Counted from the stretch's first letter, positions 34,570 to 45,651 are shown. The stretch is 64,000 nt of DNA from Bombyx mori (GCF_030269925.1 NC_085124.1:11160001-11224000); one strand, 5' to 3'. The notes: generated by a model not told the origin, from the letters alone. A program made the numbers and translations.

Positions 34570-37523
34570 TACTCCCCCTCTAGTCCTGGAGGACGCCCTC
34601 GCTCCTGGACTAGCATCTCATTACTACTGGGCTGAGGGACAGGCGCAAGACCAACCATACCACCAGCTGCGGGAGAAAGACGTGGAGCTTCAGCATGCCG
34701 TGTCGTCATATGCCCTGGAACTCGAGAATCTGTTTTAACATTATTTGGGGGACGACCACGTTTCTTTTTAGGCATCACCGGCCGCGGAAGAGCATCACTC
34801 TGATTCTCACGGTATAGAGTGAGATCGTTCACATGATATTTCCCTAAAACTTCATCAGGTTTGTCAACATGCGCGACGTGGTAAGTAGTAGGGCTGACCT
34901 TTTTAACGATGCGATACGGACCATCGCGTTTTGGAACAAACTTAGAAGTAAGGCTCTTAGCGCTCTTACTGAGGACGTGTGATTTGATGAGAACCATGTC
35001 ACCTTCGTTGAATGTTTCAATGGGCCGTCTCGAACGATCAGCATACCCTTTAGCTTTATCTTGAAGCGTCTCTACACGTTCGCGCACCGCTGAAAAGGAG
35101 TTAACAAATTTCCTGAGATAGGGAGTTATTTGGGGAACAAAGTTATCTTTGTCTAGAACAGCACGAAGGTCATGGGCGACTTCTGTGGGGGACCTCATCT
35201 CTCTGCCAAATGACAAGTAAGCAGGTGACATACCTGTGGTGCGACATTTAGCGTTATTAAGAGCGAATCGAATCACTGGTAACATGTTTGGCCAGGAAGT
35301 GTGGTCACATTCCACGAGTTGTGCTAATAAAGTCTTAAGATCTCTGTTTTTACGTTCGGCGGGGTTTGCTTCTGGGTGATAGAGAGGGATAAGGTTTTGC
35401 TTTATCCCCAGGATGGACATGCATTGACGCATGACTGCCGAAATAAATTGTACGCCATTATCAGAAACTAGTCGGCGTGGAAGACCGAACCTCATAAAAT
35501 ACTCCTCTATGAGGACATGTGCACACGCCTCAGCAGTAGCTTCCTTCAATGGGAAAAGTTCTGTCCACCTCGTAGCAGTATCTTCTATAAGCAAGATCCA
35601 ACGCTCCCCCTGTTTTCCAGGTGGCAACGGGCCGAAAAGATCAACTGCCAAGACCTCGTTGCGCTGGTTCATCACCGGCGTCTGCAATAGACCTGGAGGC
35701 TTGGTATTAGCAGCCTTATAGCGTTGACAATGGATACATGCCTTTACATAGTCGGTTATGATTCTTCTCATTCCTGTGAAGTAGAACAGACGTGAGACTT
35801 GTTGGTAAGTCCGGTCAATTCCTGCATGTCCAGCGGTAGGGGCATCGTGAAGCTCTTTGAGAACGTCGGTCACTTGATGGGCAGGAATGACTAATTGTGG
35901 GGCCTCGGCATCAGAATCCGGATTAAGTCGATATAAAACACCTTGTTCCATTAGAAATCCTCTTTCTGACCATCTTTTAGCAGCAAGTTCATCCACTCCT
36001 TCCAGTTCTGTGACGATCTTCTGTATTTCCGGATCAGTCAACTGGTCTTGACGTAACTGGGTAGGTGACTTGGTGGGCAGGTCGCAAATGACAGAACAGA
36101 TGCCGCAGTTATTTTGTGTTTCGTTGGAACAGATCGGTCTACTTAACGTGTCAGCGACAACGTTAGCTTTTCCTGGGGTGTACTCGAATCTGATGTCAAA
36201 TTCTTGGAGTTTAAGCGCCCAACGGACCAACCTACCAGCAGGAGACTTTAAAGAAAGCAACCAACGCAAGGGTTGGTGGTCACTGCCTATAATAATTGGT
36301 TGGCCGTCGAGGTATGGCCTGAAACGCTCCACGGCCCAGACTACAGCAAGCGCTTCCCGTTCTGTAGTAGAGTAGTTGCGCTCCGCTGCGGTGAGTAGGC
36401 GGCTAGCATACTCGATAGGCCTTTCGTCCTTGCCTTCCCCTTGAGCTAAAACTGCGCCAAGTGCATAGTTGCTCGCGTCGGTACGCAGTACTAAGGGTTG
36501 TTTAAAATTCGCTTGAACAAGTACGGGCGCCGTGGTCAGCAGACGCTTCAATTCTTTGAATGCCTGTGTTTGTTCAGGTCCCCAGCTCCATGTGTAATTC
36601 TTCTTGGTCAGTCGAGTAAGCGGTTCTGCTATCTTTGAAAAGTTTGGAATAAACTTCCTGAACCAAGAGCATGTTTGGAGAAAAGTTCTTAAATGTTTTA
36701 GGTTAGATGGTTCCAGCATATTAAGGACAGCACTGACCTTCTCAGGGTCAGGAGACACACCGTCTGGAGTGATGACGTGGCCCAGATAACGGACCCTTTC
36801 TTTGGCAAAAGTGCACTTCTCTCTGTTTACGTGAAGTTTAAATTCAGACAAACGACTAAAAACAGCTTCCAGATCTTGTAGGTGTTGCTGGAATCCTTCT
36901 GAAATAATTAACAAATCGTCTAGATAAGCAAGTACTGTAACATCCTTCAAAGCAGCACAGGAGCGTAGACGATCAATAAGCCTTTGGAAAGTCGCCGGCG
37001 CATTCTTCAAGCCGAACGGCATTCTTTTAAAACGGTAAGTGCCTAGGGGGCAGACAAAAGCTGTTTTGTCTCTGTCTGCTTCTCGGACCATAACTTGCCA
37101 ATATGAAGAACGAAGGTCTATTGTGGTCATGTAACAATTCTTCTTCGTACTCTGGAGAAGATCATCAATGCGTGGGAGTGGGTAAGTATCCGATTTGGTT
37201 ACTTCATTTAAGCGCCTGTAATCCATGCAGAATCTTACATTACCATTGGACTTCGGTATCATCAATGCAGGAGAGCACCAGGCGGATTCGCACTCTTCAA
37301 TGATGTCATCTGCCAGCATCTTCTCTATTTCATTCTTCATCGTCTCCTTCTTGGAAGGGTTAAGGCGATAGGGCGGCACAGCTATCGGGGGGTGATCTCC
37401 GGTGTCTATGCAATGTTCTATGAATGGTGTCGGACCTCCCCCTGCTGTAAAAATACTTTCATGCCGAATAAGGAACTCATAATGCTTGGCGCTCAGCTGA
37501 TTGCAAGTGCATGCCTTCATCAT
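34512..37523 (-). CDS. pol: Gypsy pol: reverse transcriptase, RNase H, integrase (1003 aa)
   Basis: The polyprotein copies and inserts the element. Domains in order are: reverse transcriptase (about 45-270, with TTIDLRSSYWQV and the catalytic YLDD at 200-203); RNase H (about 340-465, with Asp349, Glu390 and Asp415); an integrase zinc finger (His559, His566, Cys596, Cys599); the integrase core with Asp628, Asp688 and Glu723, the last two separated by 34 residues; and a C-terminal GPYRIVKK...SPTTYHV module (GPY/F). The frame is +1 relative to gag and overlaps its end by 47 bp (37477-37523). It may therefore be made by frameshifting or by reinitiation at its own Met; the sequence does not decide. 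The reading frame has no lesion. The C-terminal tail contains a basic KKKRGRPPNN stretch resembling an AT-hook. Confidence 0.95.
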   Translation of the reverse strand: MMKACTCNQLSAKHYEFLIRHESIFTAGGGPTPFIEHCIDTGDHPPIAVPPYRLNPSKKETMKNEIEKMLADDIIEECESAWCSPALMIPKSNGNVRFCMDYRRLNEVTKSDTYPLPRIDDLLQSTKKNCYMTTIDLRSSYWQVMVREADRDKTAFVCPLGTYRFKRMPFGLKNAPATFQRLIDRLRSCAALKDVTVLAYLDDLLIISEGFQQHLQDLEAVFSRLSEFKLHVNREKCTFAKERVRYLGHVITPDGVSPDPEKVSAVLNMLEPSNLKHLRTFLQTCSWFRKFIPNFSKIAEPLTRLTKKNYTWSWGPEQTQAFKELKRLLTTAPVLVQANFKQPLVLRTDASNYALGAVLAQGEGKDERPIEYASRLLTAAERNYSTTEREALAVVWAVERFRPYLDGQPIIIGSDHQPLRWLLSLKSPAGRLVRWALKLQEFDIRFEYTPGKANVVADTLSRPICSNETQNNCGICSVICDLPTKSPTQLRQDQLTDPEIQKIVTELEGVDELAAKRWSERGFLMEQGVLYRLNPDSDAEAPQLVIPAHQVTDVLKELHDAPTAGHAGIDRTYQQVSRLFYFTGMRRIITDYVKACIHCQRYKAANTKPPGLLQTPVMNQRNEVLAVDLFGPLPPGKQGERWILLIEDTATRWTELFPLKEATAEACAHVLIEEYFMRFGLPRRLVSDNGVQFISAVMRQCMSILGIKQNLIPLYHPEANPAERKNRDLKTLLAQLVECDHTSWPNMLPVIRFALNNAKCRTTGMSPAYLSFGREMRSPTEVAHDLRAVLDKDNFVPQITPYLRKFVNSFSAVRERVETLQDKAKGYADRSRRPIETFNEGDMVLIKSHVLSKSAKSLTSKFVPKRDGPYRIVKKVSPTTYHVAHVDKPDEVLGKYHVNDLTLYRENQSDALPRPVMPKKKRGRPPNNVKTDSRVPGHMTTRHAEAPRLSPAAGGMVGLAPVPQPSSNEMLVQERGRPPGLEGEYVANRPVRHSRGRMPARYT

Positions 37524-39678
37524 CCCGAAGCATGTTAGTAGAAGCTATGCACACACCACGAGACATAGGTTCAAAAAGTAATTTATAATGCACCTTAGCA
37601 TCAGTACTAAAATACCATTCATGACGATGAAAATCAATAATAACTTTGGCAGCATTAATAAAATCAATACCCAATAGAGTTTCATTATCATTAGAATCAG
37701 GGAAGATTATAAATGGAATATTAATCACTATGTGTTCTAACCTCACTGGTAATATGGTTGTCAATACATCCATATTCCGAACATGCCCATCAGCAAGTTT
37801 GACTCGCCTAGTGGAGGGAGTAAGAGGGTGACCCTTATGCAGAAGGAGAGCATACAGCGTGTGACCAGCAATACAATGCTTAGCTGCTGTATCTATAAGT
37901 GCAGTACCATGTTTACCGAGAACTTGAATTTTGAAAATAGGCCGTAAATGTAAATACCTATTATCACTCTCACGGTCGTACACGGATGCTACAACACTTC
38001 CCTCACATGTACAATAATTAAAATTCAAACAATTATCAATTTCCACACATTCGTTAATTTTTCCAAAATTACACTTACTGCCTTTTGTGTCACAGTCATG
38101 GTTAGTTGAAAATTTTAAATTATTACAATTTGGTTCAATTATTTGATTATAAGGTAAAATTGAGTTCTTACATTTAGGTCTAGTTCCCTGGTTATAACAA
38201 ATATTTAAATTTTTACACTTTGTCCGAACATCCTGATTATATAAAACATGAGAATCACAAAAGGTTGGCATCTCATTATTACTAGTGCAATTACAGTTAA
38301 TATTCTTTGACACAGAATCATTACAGGCATGAAAATAAGATTTTCTGGAAGTAGGGCCTCTGTTAATGGTAGCATAATTAATATTTGCATCCCGGTTACA
38401 AAAATTTTGACATTCAAAATTACTCAGAAAATTATTTTTGTCATGCTGCTTAACATCATACATTGCATTCTGAACAGGTAAATTAGAACTAATTGTGTTA
38501 TTAACATTACACTGAACACTATAAAACGCATTATTGTCATTTTGCACACCCTCGGAAAAGTTAGATTGACTTTGCTCACCTCGGTTGTTTAACTTACGGC
38601 ACTGTTTCCGTGCATGTCCAAACCGTTTGCAGTAGGAGCACACTGGACGCTGTTTCTTCGTGGTCACGAATTGCTCTGCAGAACCTGGCACAGCAGCGGC
38701 AGGCGTGGCAGCGGCAGGCTGGGCGACAGCGACAGGCACAGCGGTGGCGGGCACGACGGCCGCGGCGGAGTTTGGAAAGCGCGCGCGCGGCGCCGGGGCC
38801 CTCGCACGAGCGGCGCACGGTTCAGGCCGACTCGCAGCCTGGGCCGGCAGGGCACGGATCGAACGCACACCACTAGTGGACGACACTGGTCTCGATTGAG
38901 TCTCCTCTATCGAATCTTCTATATTCCGAGCATGGTTTAATAATGAATTGAAAGATGTGATTTCTTCACGGCGCAATCTTGTGCGTATTCTATTATGAAG
39001 CAACCCGTATATCATATCAAGTTGTACTTTTTCAGTAATATCATCCCGCGGTAGCTTTGCCATAAGCGCACGAATACGAGCAACAAACTTGTCTGTGTTT
39101 TCGTTATCCTGCGGGGAAGCAAATATTTCCAAATATATTCTATGTGGTGGAAGGCGGGTGCCATATGCATATATTAAATTTTCTTTGGCTTCGTTCCAAG
39201 TGGAGATGTGATGCTTTAATCCTAGCCACCACGTAGCTGCGTCAGCAGACAAAAGCATGGCTAGGCCTCGTATGATGTTAGCGTCAGATACTTGAACGCA
39301 TTCTGTATAACTTTCAATTGCATCTATAAAGGCCTCAACAGATTCACCAGGTGCACCGCTGAAAGAAGCTCTGCAACGCGCCAAGGTACCATCTACGTTC
39401 ACTGGGGGCATCGGCGGAGGTGCCGGAGTCGACGATCTTTGTTCCATCACGTACGACATAATGTTCTTAAATGTTTCGGCCTGCGAACGTTGCAGCGAGG
39501 CCATCAACGCTGAAACATCATCCAGGTTGAACGTAGAATTGTTGCTACGTGATTCGGCGTGGGGGCGATCATGGGGGCTATCATGCTCCTCGTGATTTTC
39601 GTTGGCATTTGCATCTGCAGCAGGAATAACGTCGTCTTCGCGACGTTGCTGGCGATCTTGATTTCTAGTTAAAGGCAT
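37477..39678 (-). CDS. gag: Gypsy gag fused to aspartic protease (733 aa)
   Basis: Residues 100-260 form a Ty3-type capsid domain (FSGAPGESVEAFIDAIESY...WWLGLKHHISTW). An Ala/Pro/Arg-rich linker (265-335) and one CCHC zinc knuckle, CSYCKRFGHARKQC at 347-360, follow. After an unusual Asn/Cys-rich stretch (about 370-560) comes a retropepsin-like domain with LIDTAA at 594-599 (catalytic Asp596) and the distal LLGID at 668-672. Protease is thus encoded in the gag frame, not in pol. The active site is DTA rather than the commoner D[ST]G, which is tolerated in many Ty3/Gypsy proteases. The start is the first Met of the open frame, about 110 bp from the 5' LTR. The frame is intact. Confidence 0.93.
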   Translation of the reverse strand: MPLTRNQDRQQRREDDVIPAADANANENHEEHDSPHDRPHAESRSNNSTFNLDDVSALMASLQRSQAETFKNIMSYVMEQRSSTPAPPPMPPVNVDGTLARCRASFSGAPGESVEAFIDAIESYTECVQVSDANIIRGLAMLLSADAATWWLGLKHHISTWNEAKENLIYAYGTRLPPHRIYLEIFASPQDNENTDKFVARIRALMAKLPRDDITEKVQLDMIYGLLHNRIRTRLRREEITSFNSLLNHARNIEDSIEETQSRPVSSTSGVRSIRALPAQAASRPEPCAARARAPAPRARFPNSAAAVVPATAVPVAVAQPAAATPAAAVPGSAEQFVTTKKQRPVCSYCKRFGHARKQCRKLNNRGEQSQSNFSEGVQNDNNAFYSVQCNVNNTISSNLPVQNAMYDVKQHDKNNFLSNFECQNFCNRDANINYATINRGPTSRKSYFHACNDSVSKNINCNCTSNNEMPTFCDSHVLYNQDVRTKCKNLNICYNQGTRPKCKNSILPYNQIIEPNCNNLKFSTNHDCDTKGSKCNFGKINECVEIDNCLNFNYCTCEGSVVASVYDRESDNRYLHLRPIFKIQVLGKHGTALIDTAAKHCIAGHTLYALLLHKGHPLTPSTRRVKLADGHVRNMDVLTTILPVRLEHIVINIPFIIFPDSNDNETLLGIDFINAAKVIIDFHRHEWYFSTDAKVHYKLLFEPMSRGVCIASTNMLRDDEGMHLQSAERQAL

Positions 39679-39792
39679 TCTTTACAATTAAGCACCAACA
39701 GCATACAATAGTTAGCAAATTTTTCACAAAAGCGTGCGCGCCATTTTGTTAGTCCAAGCAAGAAAAAAATTAGGAAACGTTGGGCAGCCAGA

Positions 39793-40056
39793 TATAGTGA
39801 GGGGTAGATCTCAGGGGTATTTAAAACTATGGGTTAGTCACCAATATCGAATTTCGAATTTTAATCTTCCTTTATCACAAACAATTTTCAGTTTTAAACA
39901 ATAATTACATTTAGACGCGGGCGCACGCTATTCACACTCAAAACGGAAGCGCCCGGAACATAGATTATACACTGTTACAAGATTGACATAGATACTAACT
40001 ATGTATAGCGAGCGGGCATACGGCCGCGAGAGTGACGTACCGGTCGGTTTGCTACA
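39793..40056 (-). repeat. 5' LTR of the Gypsy element
   Basis: 264 bp, carrying the promoter of the element. A TATA-like ATAGTTAGTATCTATGTC region and an AAATACC block are visible, but the transcription start cannot be fixed. The sequence matches the 3' LTR base for base as far as I could read. Confidence 0.95.
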
Positions 40057-40059
40057 TAA

Positions 40060-40720
40060 TGTTAATTCACTTTATGAAATAAATTATAGTTTTAAAATAT
40101 ACACCACATTTACGGTTTAATCTCGCGTTTATTATTCTCAAATGGTTATTAAAATTTTAGAATAAATTTTCGAATGTATTATGTGGAAGAACGTAATTTG
40201 TATTCATACCATATTCTCAGGTATGTTTGCACCAACGTTCTGCATATTTTTGCCACAAAAACCTAATACTATGTTCTAATTCCTATTTGCCAATAGTAGG
40301 AGTTGAGTACAGTACAGTAGTAGAGTACAACAACAGTATAGCTAGGCGACGAGCAGAATTTAAGCTGTTGTTTCTAAGTGTTTCGATAAAACATGAGATA
40401 CAATGGGTACTGAAAAAAACCCGGCTTAAAGTGAACTCATTCCAACAGAAGTACCTACAACATTCAGAAGAAAAGGTAACGTAACAGTCAAAAATTAAAA
40501 TCTAAGTCGAAAACAAACAATTTAGATTTAGCGTGCTTATTAAAACGGTGAATGTACTGAAATGAAATGGCAAACCGTCGGGAAAAAAAAACTGTCAGTA
40601 CGTACAAACGAAGCAAGATTACGATCAGGAAGCTCGTGAGAACATAATTAAAAATTAACTCCGTGAATGGCTTGGACTCGCAAAAGTATTAATCTTGAAA
40701 ATATGAACCGTTGAACTCTT
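40060..40720. other. Flank between the Gypsy element and the mariner fragment, no gene
   Basis: AT-rich; the 85-codon open frame at 40227-40484 has no recognised domain. Part of the sequence nearest 40720 may be the decayed 5' side of the mariner. Confidence 0.4.
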
Positions 40721-40726
40721 ATTTGG

Positions 40727-41203
40727 TTGGTTGGTATGGTTGGGAGTTCTTATTGGGGCTTAACAGAGGTACATTTTTGTGAGAAAGGTGTAAAAACGAA
40801 TGCAGTTGTGTATCAAAATACAGTCCTGACGAACCTTGTGGAACCTGTTTCTCATACCATGTTCAATACCCAGTGCCTGTTGCAGTGGGTATTCCAACAA
40901 GATTCGGCGCCAGCTCATAGAGCGAAGAGCACACAAGACTGGCTGGCGGCGCGTGAAATCGACTTCATCCGGCACGAAGACTGGCCCTCCTCCAGTCCAG
41001 ATTTGAATCCGTTAGATTACAAGATATGGCAACACTTGGAGGAAAAGGCGTGCTCAAAGCCTCATCCCAATTTGGATTGACTCAAGACATCCTTGATTAA
41101 GGCAACCGCCGATATTGACATGGACCTCGTTCGTGCTGCGATAGACGACTGGCGGCGCAGATTGAAGGCCTGTATTCAAAATCACGGAGGTCATTTTGAA
41201 TAA
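40727..41203 (+). pseudogene. Mariner-like transposase fragment, DD37D type, one nonsense codon
   Basis: The frame encodes the C-terminal half of a mariner-type DDE transposase. The second and third catalytic aspartates are visible in FQQDSAPAHRA and SSSPDLNPLDY, with 37 residues between them. That spacing is known for the mori/maT-type group. A TGA at 41078-41080 interrupts the frame, which then runs on in register to a TAA at 41201-41203 (AIDDWRRRLKACIQNHGGHF). The N-terminal DNA-binding half and first Asp are missing. No complete inverted termini were found. It is dead but only lightly mutated in the retained part. Confidence 0.85.
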
Positions 41204-41459
41204 ACTTTAGTGTCATAAGAATCTATGTTTTGTTAAGTTCATTTTGGTATATGAATGGTTACATAATGAATAAACTTGTTTCAATTATTTTACATTAAAC
41301 ATGTGACAGAATTTATGACCTGACTAGGTACTTTCTCATTTGCATCGCTCGATATTCGCTTCATTTCAATCAATTAGATCTTGTGAATAATTTAAATGAA
41401 CGATGTTTGTCAGTACAAAATTACGAGGTTTTTTGACAAACAAATAAAGGCACAACGTC

Positions 41460-41515
41460 CTTAGTGCGAGTTTTTTAATGTTCTCGAACGCGTAATAGTT
41501 AACTCAAATTGAATC
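41460..41515 (+). repeat. Copy of the dispersed repeat seen at 7509-7560
   Basis: The blocks 'ttagtgcgagttttttaatg' and 'cgcgtaatagttaactcaaa' match the earlier copy with few changes. Too short to classify. Confidence 0.65.
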
Positions 41516-41650
41516 AGTAACGATATCAGTTTTGAAATGATTAATAATTAACAATTCTATACGATTGTAATTTAACAAATACAAACGCTTATCATTTAAT
41601 TTTATTACTGTTCGGTACGGTTCACATTTAATTCATAATATTATATTTTT

Positions 41651-41770
41651 TATTGCCCTTGTAGACAGGACGAACTTACGGTCCACCTGATGGCATTTAA
41701 CGTGGCTCATTGAAGTCAGCAATGCCAGGGGCACTGGAAAGCCTAACTATGAAGCCTTTCTCATTTCTGA
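41651..41770 (-). mobile_element. Lepidopteran retroposon tail, related to 10829-10950
   Basis: Printed as tattgcccttgtagaca then 'acggtccacctgatggcatt', the reverse complement of the tail at 10829-10950. It is diverged and lacks a long poly(A). Confidence 0.65.
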
Positions 41771-41774
41771 TAGA

Positions 41775-44700
41775 CGTAATTGAGACCTCATTTGTATCCC
41801 AAGATTTGTAACGATTAGCGATAGTATAAAATCCATGTTTCCATCCAAGGCAATAAACTTCATGTATAGAACGCTAATATCAATTATTGCGGGCTTCAGC
41901 AAGGTTACAACCTTCGTTTACTGCACAGAACATCACTCGACGTATTAATTATCCAAACAATTGCTGCAATAAAATTTATCCATAGCTAAATCTTCGCGTT
42001 CATGCGATACCTAAACAGTTATAGATCAGGCTAAAACTCAATACAATTCCGTCCAATTAGGTTCCAATTAAGCTCTGTCCATTCTGTCTCAAAATGTTTT
42101 CTAGAAAAGCCCTTAAATAATCTTTGTGAAAAGACGTTTTTATTAAATGCTAAACAATCTCGTATTCGATTTCAAACTTATGACGTATTTTTTCGTTTGA
42201 TGTCAAAAGGTCAATTATCAATATCGCGAGTTCGTTCTTAATTATAAACATCATTAATATTGTTTGAGAATAAAATCATTTTAAAATACAGATTATCGAT
42301 TAAGCAAGTTTAAACAAACTACGGCCTGTCGTAAAGGAATCCCTGCTAATTTCGACACGTGATATGTCTCAGGATATACCGTGAAGGGGAGTTCTTCTCT
42401 AAAACCGATGCTAAAAGATGGTATTGGTCAAAATAATAACTAGAAACAAACTGAAACAAATGAAAGCGAGACTTTTTGAGGATATTGGCTCAAGGGGCAT
42501 TCAATGTATACCTACATTTTAGACAACCTATTTTTTTTTTTGTTAATTGAGCGGAATCACGACATCGCTGAGCAACAGCTGCGGTTACTGTATATTATAT
42601 TTTTTAGTAGCCTTTATAATCGAATAAAGCGTACTTTCACGTTGAACAGAAGATAGCTAACTCAGCGCTACAACCTTGATACCGATTGCGGAAGTACAGA
42701 GCCCGCGGTATAGCGAACCTTGTTCATAGTCAAGTGCAATCAACCTGAACGCATTGTTTTAAACTCGCATCTTCCATGCAGGATCGTACTTGGTATTTTG
42801 AAATATTAGTAAAACTAATCTGCAAAAATCTTTGACATTATCAAACATGGAAGAATTTGACGTGTTTCGAATTCAGGTGGCGGGAAAAATAATGGCCATA
42901 GAGTAAACACAATTAATTTGTTTTGAACTGTACGTTTAAATTTTTCCACGATTTCCACGATTAAAGATTGGTAATTTAGCAAGATTCATATGTTTATATT
43001 GTAAAATATTTTTGAACAAATTACTTTTACCGTTTTAATCTCACGTTTCTTATATTCCACTTAGTCGTAGACGAAAATTGTGAACGGGGGTCTAAGTTGT
43101 AAAAATATTTTTAATTATGCTTACGACTCATGGTAATCGTAACACTATATCTTTTTTTAGCAACTATGGACGATAATGGAAATTTCAGTAATAAATTCTT
43201 TTGTCTTTGACTTTCTGTTCATTGCCTGCAAAATGAAAAAAAAGGCTTTTCATAATATTTGATATCTAATAACAATGATTTTGTTCCGTTTATTTTACAA
43301 ACGACTGTTTCAAATGGATCCCAACTAGGAAGTGAGAATCTTAATTTTTGTTTATTTTGTTATAAACTTTCTACCACACAACTAATAGTACACCTGATCT
43401 AAGATAGTAATTTCCAGAGCTTTATACTCGGTTACAATGGGTTATTGAATTGATAACATAAATGCACTGTAGCCATTTTAGTCCGCTATTTAGATACCGT
43501 TTATGGAATTTTGTAACGAGATTGTCTGTTTTTGAGCCGGATCGTATTGTTTTATCGTTAAATATTGTTATACTAGCAGGAAGTTTATTTTTAATTGCAT
43601 TTATTAACAAACGGACTTTTGAGGTCGAAATTTTGCAGAAGAAGAAGAAATAGGAATAATGGCTGCATCAGCCCCGTGCAGGTTCAATGCACTCTACCAC
43701 CAGTAAAAATAAATATACAGATTATGTCATCACCAGAATATCTAACGATAGTACTATACTCAAGTTGAAACTAGGCCTATTAAGAAGTTTATTATCGTAT
43801 GACAATAGTTGAGGAGTGTGAATAATTATATTTGAATCACGAATTTCGACAGTACCCGCGGGATAAGAACATAATGTAGATTACTTTTATATACAAATTA
43901 ATCTCATTAAAATATTATTTTGCTAACTACCGTCATATTTTCTATAAGAATTATTTCTTGACATTCTTTGTAGATAGGAAGAACTAACAGCAAGAGACGA
44001 ACAACACCATGGTCGTCCGTGACCACGATTACTTGCAAACAGTTAAAAACGTAGGAATAATAAAATGAAAATAATAAACGCGAAATTAAACCTTAATTAA
44101 CAAAATGAAAATAGTAAATGCGAGATTAAGTCGTAAAAGTGGTATTAATCACACAACACTAGATACAAACAGAGTATTTTTCTGAAACTAAACGCATGTG
44201 CTCAAATTTTGATTAATTAAAAAAATCCAAGAACCCTTTTTCGCTTCCGGTCATCTTTGTTTCACGTTTTCAATAGCGATAATGTTGTTTTAAAAAGCCC
44301 TAACCACGGCATGCCTGATAAATATTGACATGTCGGGACCGACTAACATGAGCACACTTGTAAATGTAGCTTACGGTTCTGCCATACGTTCAGTAAATAG
44401 GTGCTAGTCCTCGTATACATCCGCATAGCCGGCATCTAATGGGATCACCGTTATACGGACAGTAGGAGCGAGTCCGCCCCGCATCCAAGGAATGTCTTGC
44501 TTCACTAACCGTCATTTTTTAGTGCTACAACCAAGGAAATGAGTCTTCTGATGTTCACCGTTCGTAATCAACGCAAATACATAATACCATGCAATGATTA
44601 GATACGCTAAGTACTTTTTTAACGGTTTTGTTCGAGTTACCCCAAAAATTGATCATACATTTATTTGTAATATGAACGGTGATGTTGTTTCTAGAAAACC

Positions 44701-44845
44701 ACCTCATTTGTCTTTTGTTGTTTGCGTTTGCTCGCTCATCTGGTGCCGACCGAAAACCAAAGCTCATAAACGTTGGTACGTTAATTCGGTCAAAATTTCA
44801 AATTTAAATACCTATTACAAGCACTACTTTTACGTGTTTAATGAA
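41775..44845. other. 3-kb stretch without a recognised gene
   Basis: AT-rich. A possible decayed SINE trace lies near 43655-43705 (ctctaccaccagtaaaa). The open frames at 43422-43653 and 44555-44848 lie opposite each other and have no domain signature. Confidence 0.45.
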
Positions 44846-44849
44846 TGAA

Positions 44850-45052
44850 CGACTGAGGGCCTTATTAGTGTTAAGTGGATCCTAGAATCCATAGACATCA
44901 TAACATGATTACTGCCGCCCATCCTGTAATGTGACTTCGAAATTAATTAGCGCAAATCGGAACCCTACAAATCGGAAAACACGGTTGCTTCGCAGCTGAA
45001 ATGCGTTGGACGCCGATACCTACCTGTGCGGACCCACAATACACCTTACCAC
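44850..45052 (-). mobile_element. Old Bm1-type SINE
   Basis: Block order matches Bm1 (gttaagtggatcctag, 'atccatagacatca', 'ccgatacctacctgtgcgga') but with many changes. An old insertion on the minus strand. Confidence 0.55.
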
Positions 45053-45633
45053 AAATAATGCAATTTTAATAATAAAAGTAGTTACCAATGCAGAAAACAA
45101 ATATAAGAAACGTCCAAATGATCTTCCAGAAAAACTGTCTATAAGAAAATGTCTTAACTGTCATATGTCATGCTTTCGGAAAGTAAGAATTTTTAGTAAA
45201 TCAATGTCTAGTAGAATTCCCACCAAACTGGCTCCCGAGTATTTAGTAATGAGTACTTCTTTACCTTTTTAAATCCTTACTCAACATTCGTGCATCACGC
45301 TCAAAAGCTTACAATCATGAATTACAGAATTAATGATGGCAATTAAACGAACAAAAACATCGATTCAAACGAAGTGTCCTCTTTCGTTGCGACCTTGCGT
45401 ACACCACGCAGCTTATTCGATGAAAAAAATATATCGATATTTGACTATGAAACTTTGTAAGCAGAACATAAAATAATGGTATACGCATTGAAACATAAAT
45501 TTAACACACAAATACCTATATACATACATATATATTCCAATAAAGGCAATAAATGTAGACACGAGACACAAACAAGCACATACAAAAATATATAATTGTA
45601 TATATAGGTATGTATATGTATATACATATTTGA

Positions 45634-45651
45634 TTGTGTGTGTGTGTGTGT
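45634..45651. repeat. (TG)n microsatellite
   Basis: About nine TG units. It follows an alternating TATA/CATA-rich tract (45500-45630) and precedes a small SINE-tail fragment (45655-45690). Confidence 0.85.

Larger units (their letters stand above)
34306..40056 (-). mobile_element. Complete Ty3/Gypsy LTR retrotransposon
   Basis: The element is 5.75 kb, transcribed from the minus strand, with LTRs at 39793-40056 (5') and 34306-34569 (3') that I could not distinguish by eye. It is flanked by TAAT on both sides (34302-34305 and 40057-40060), a 4-bp target duplication. A primer-binding-like sequence TGGCTGCCCAACG lies next to the 5' LTR (39790-39778), and a polypurine tract AGAGGGGGAG (34581-34572) lies 2 bp before the 3' LTR. 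Gag-protease and pol frames are open with all catalytic residues. There is no env frame. Everything needed for autonomous retrotransposition appears present, and identical LTRs imply recent insertion. Confidence 0.95.

Noticed and set aside
38594..38940. Several overlapping open frames opposite and within gag
   Set aside because: They are shadows of the Ala/Arg-rich, GC-rich linker of gag.
34512..39678. Gypsy element as an infectious endogenous retrovirus
   Set aside because: No third (envelope-like) frame lies between pol and the 3' LTR; pol runs straight into the LTR.
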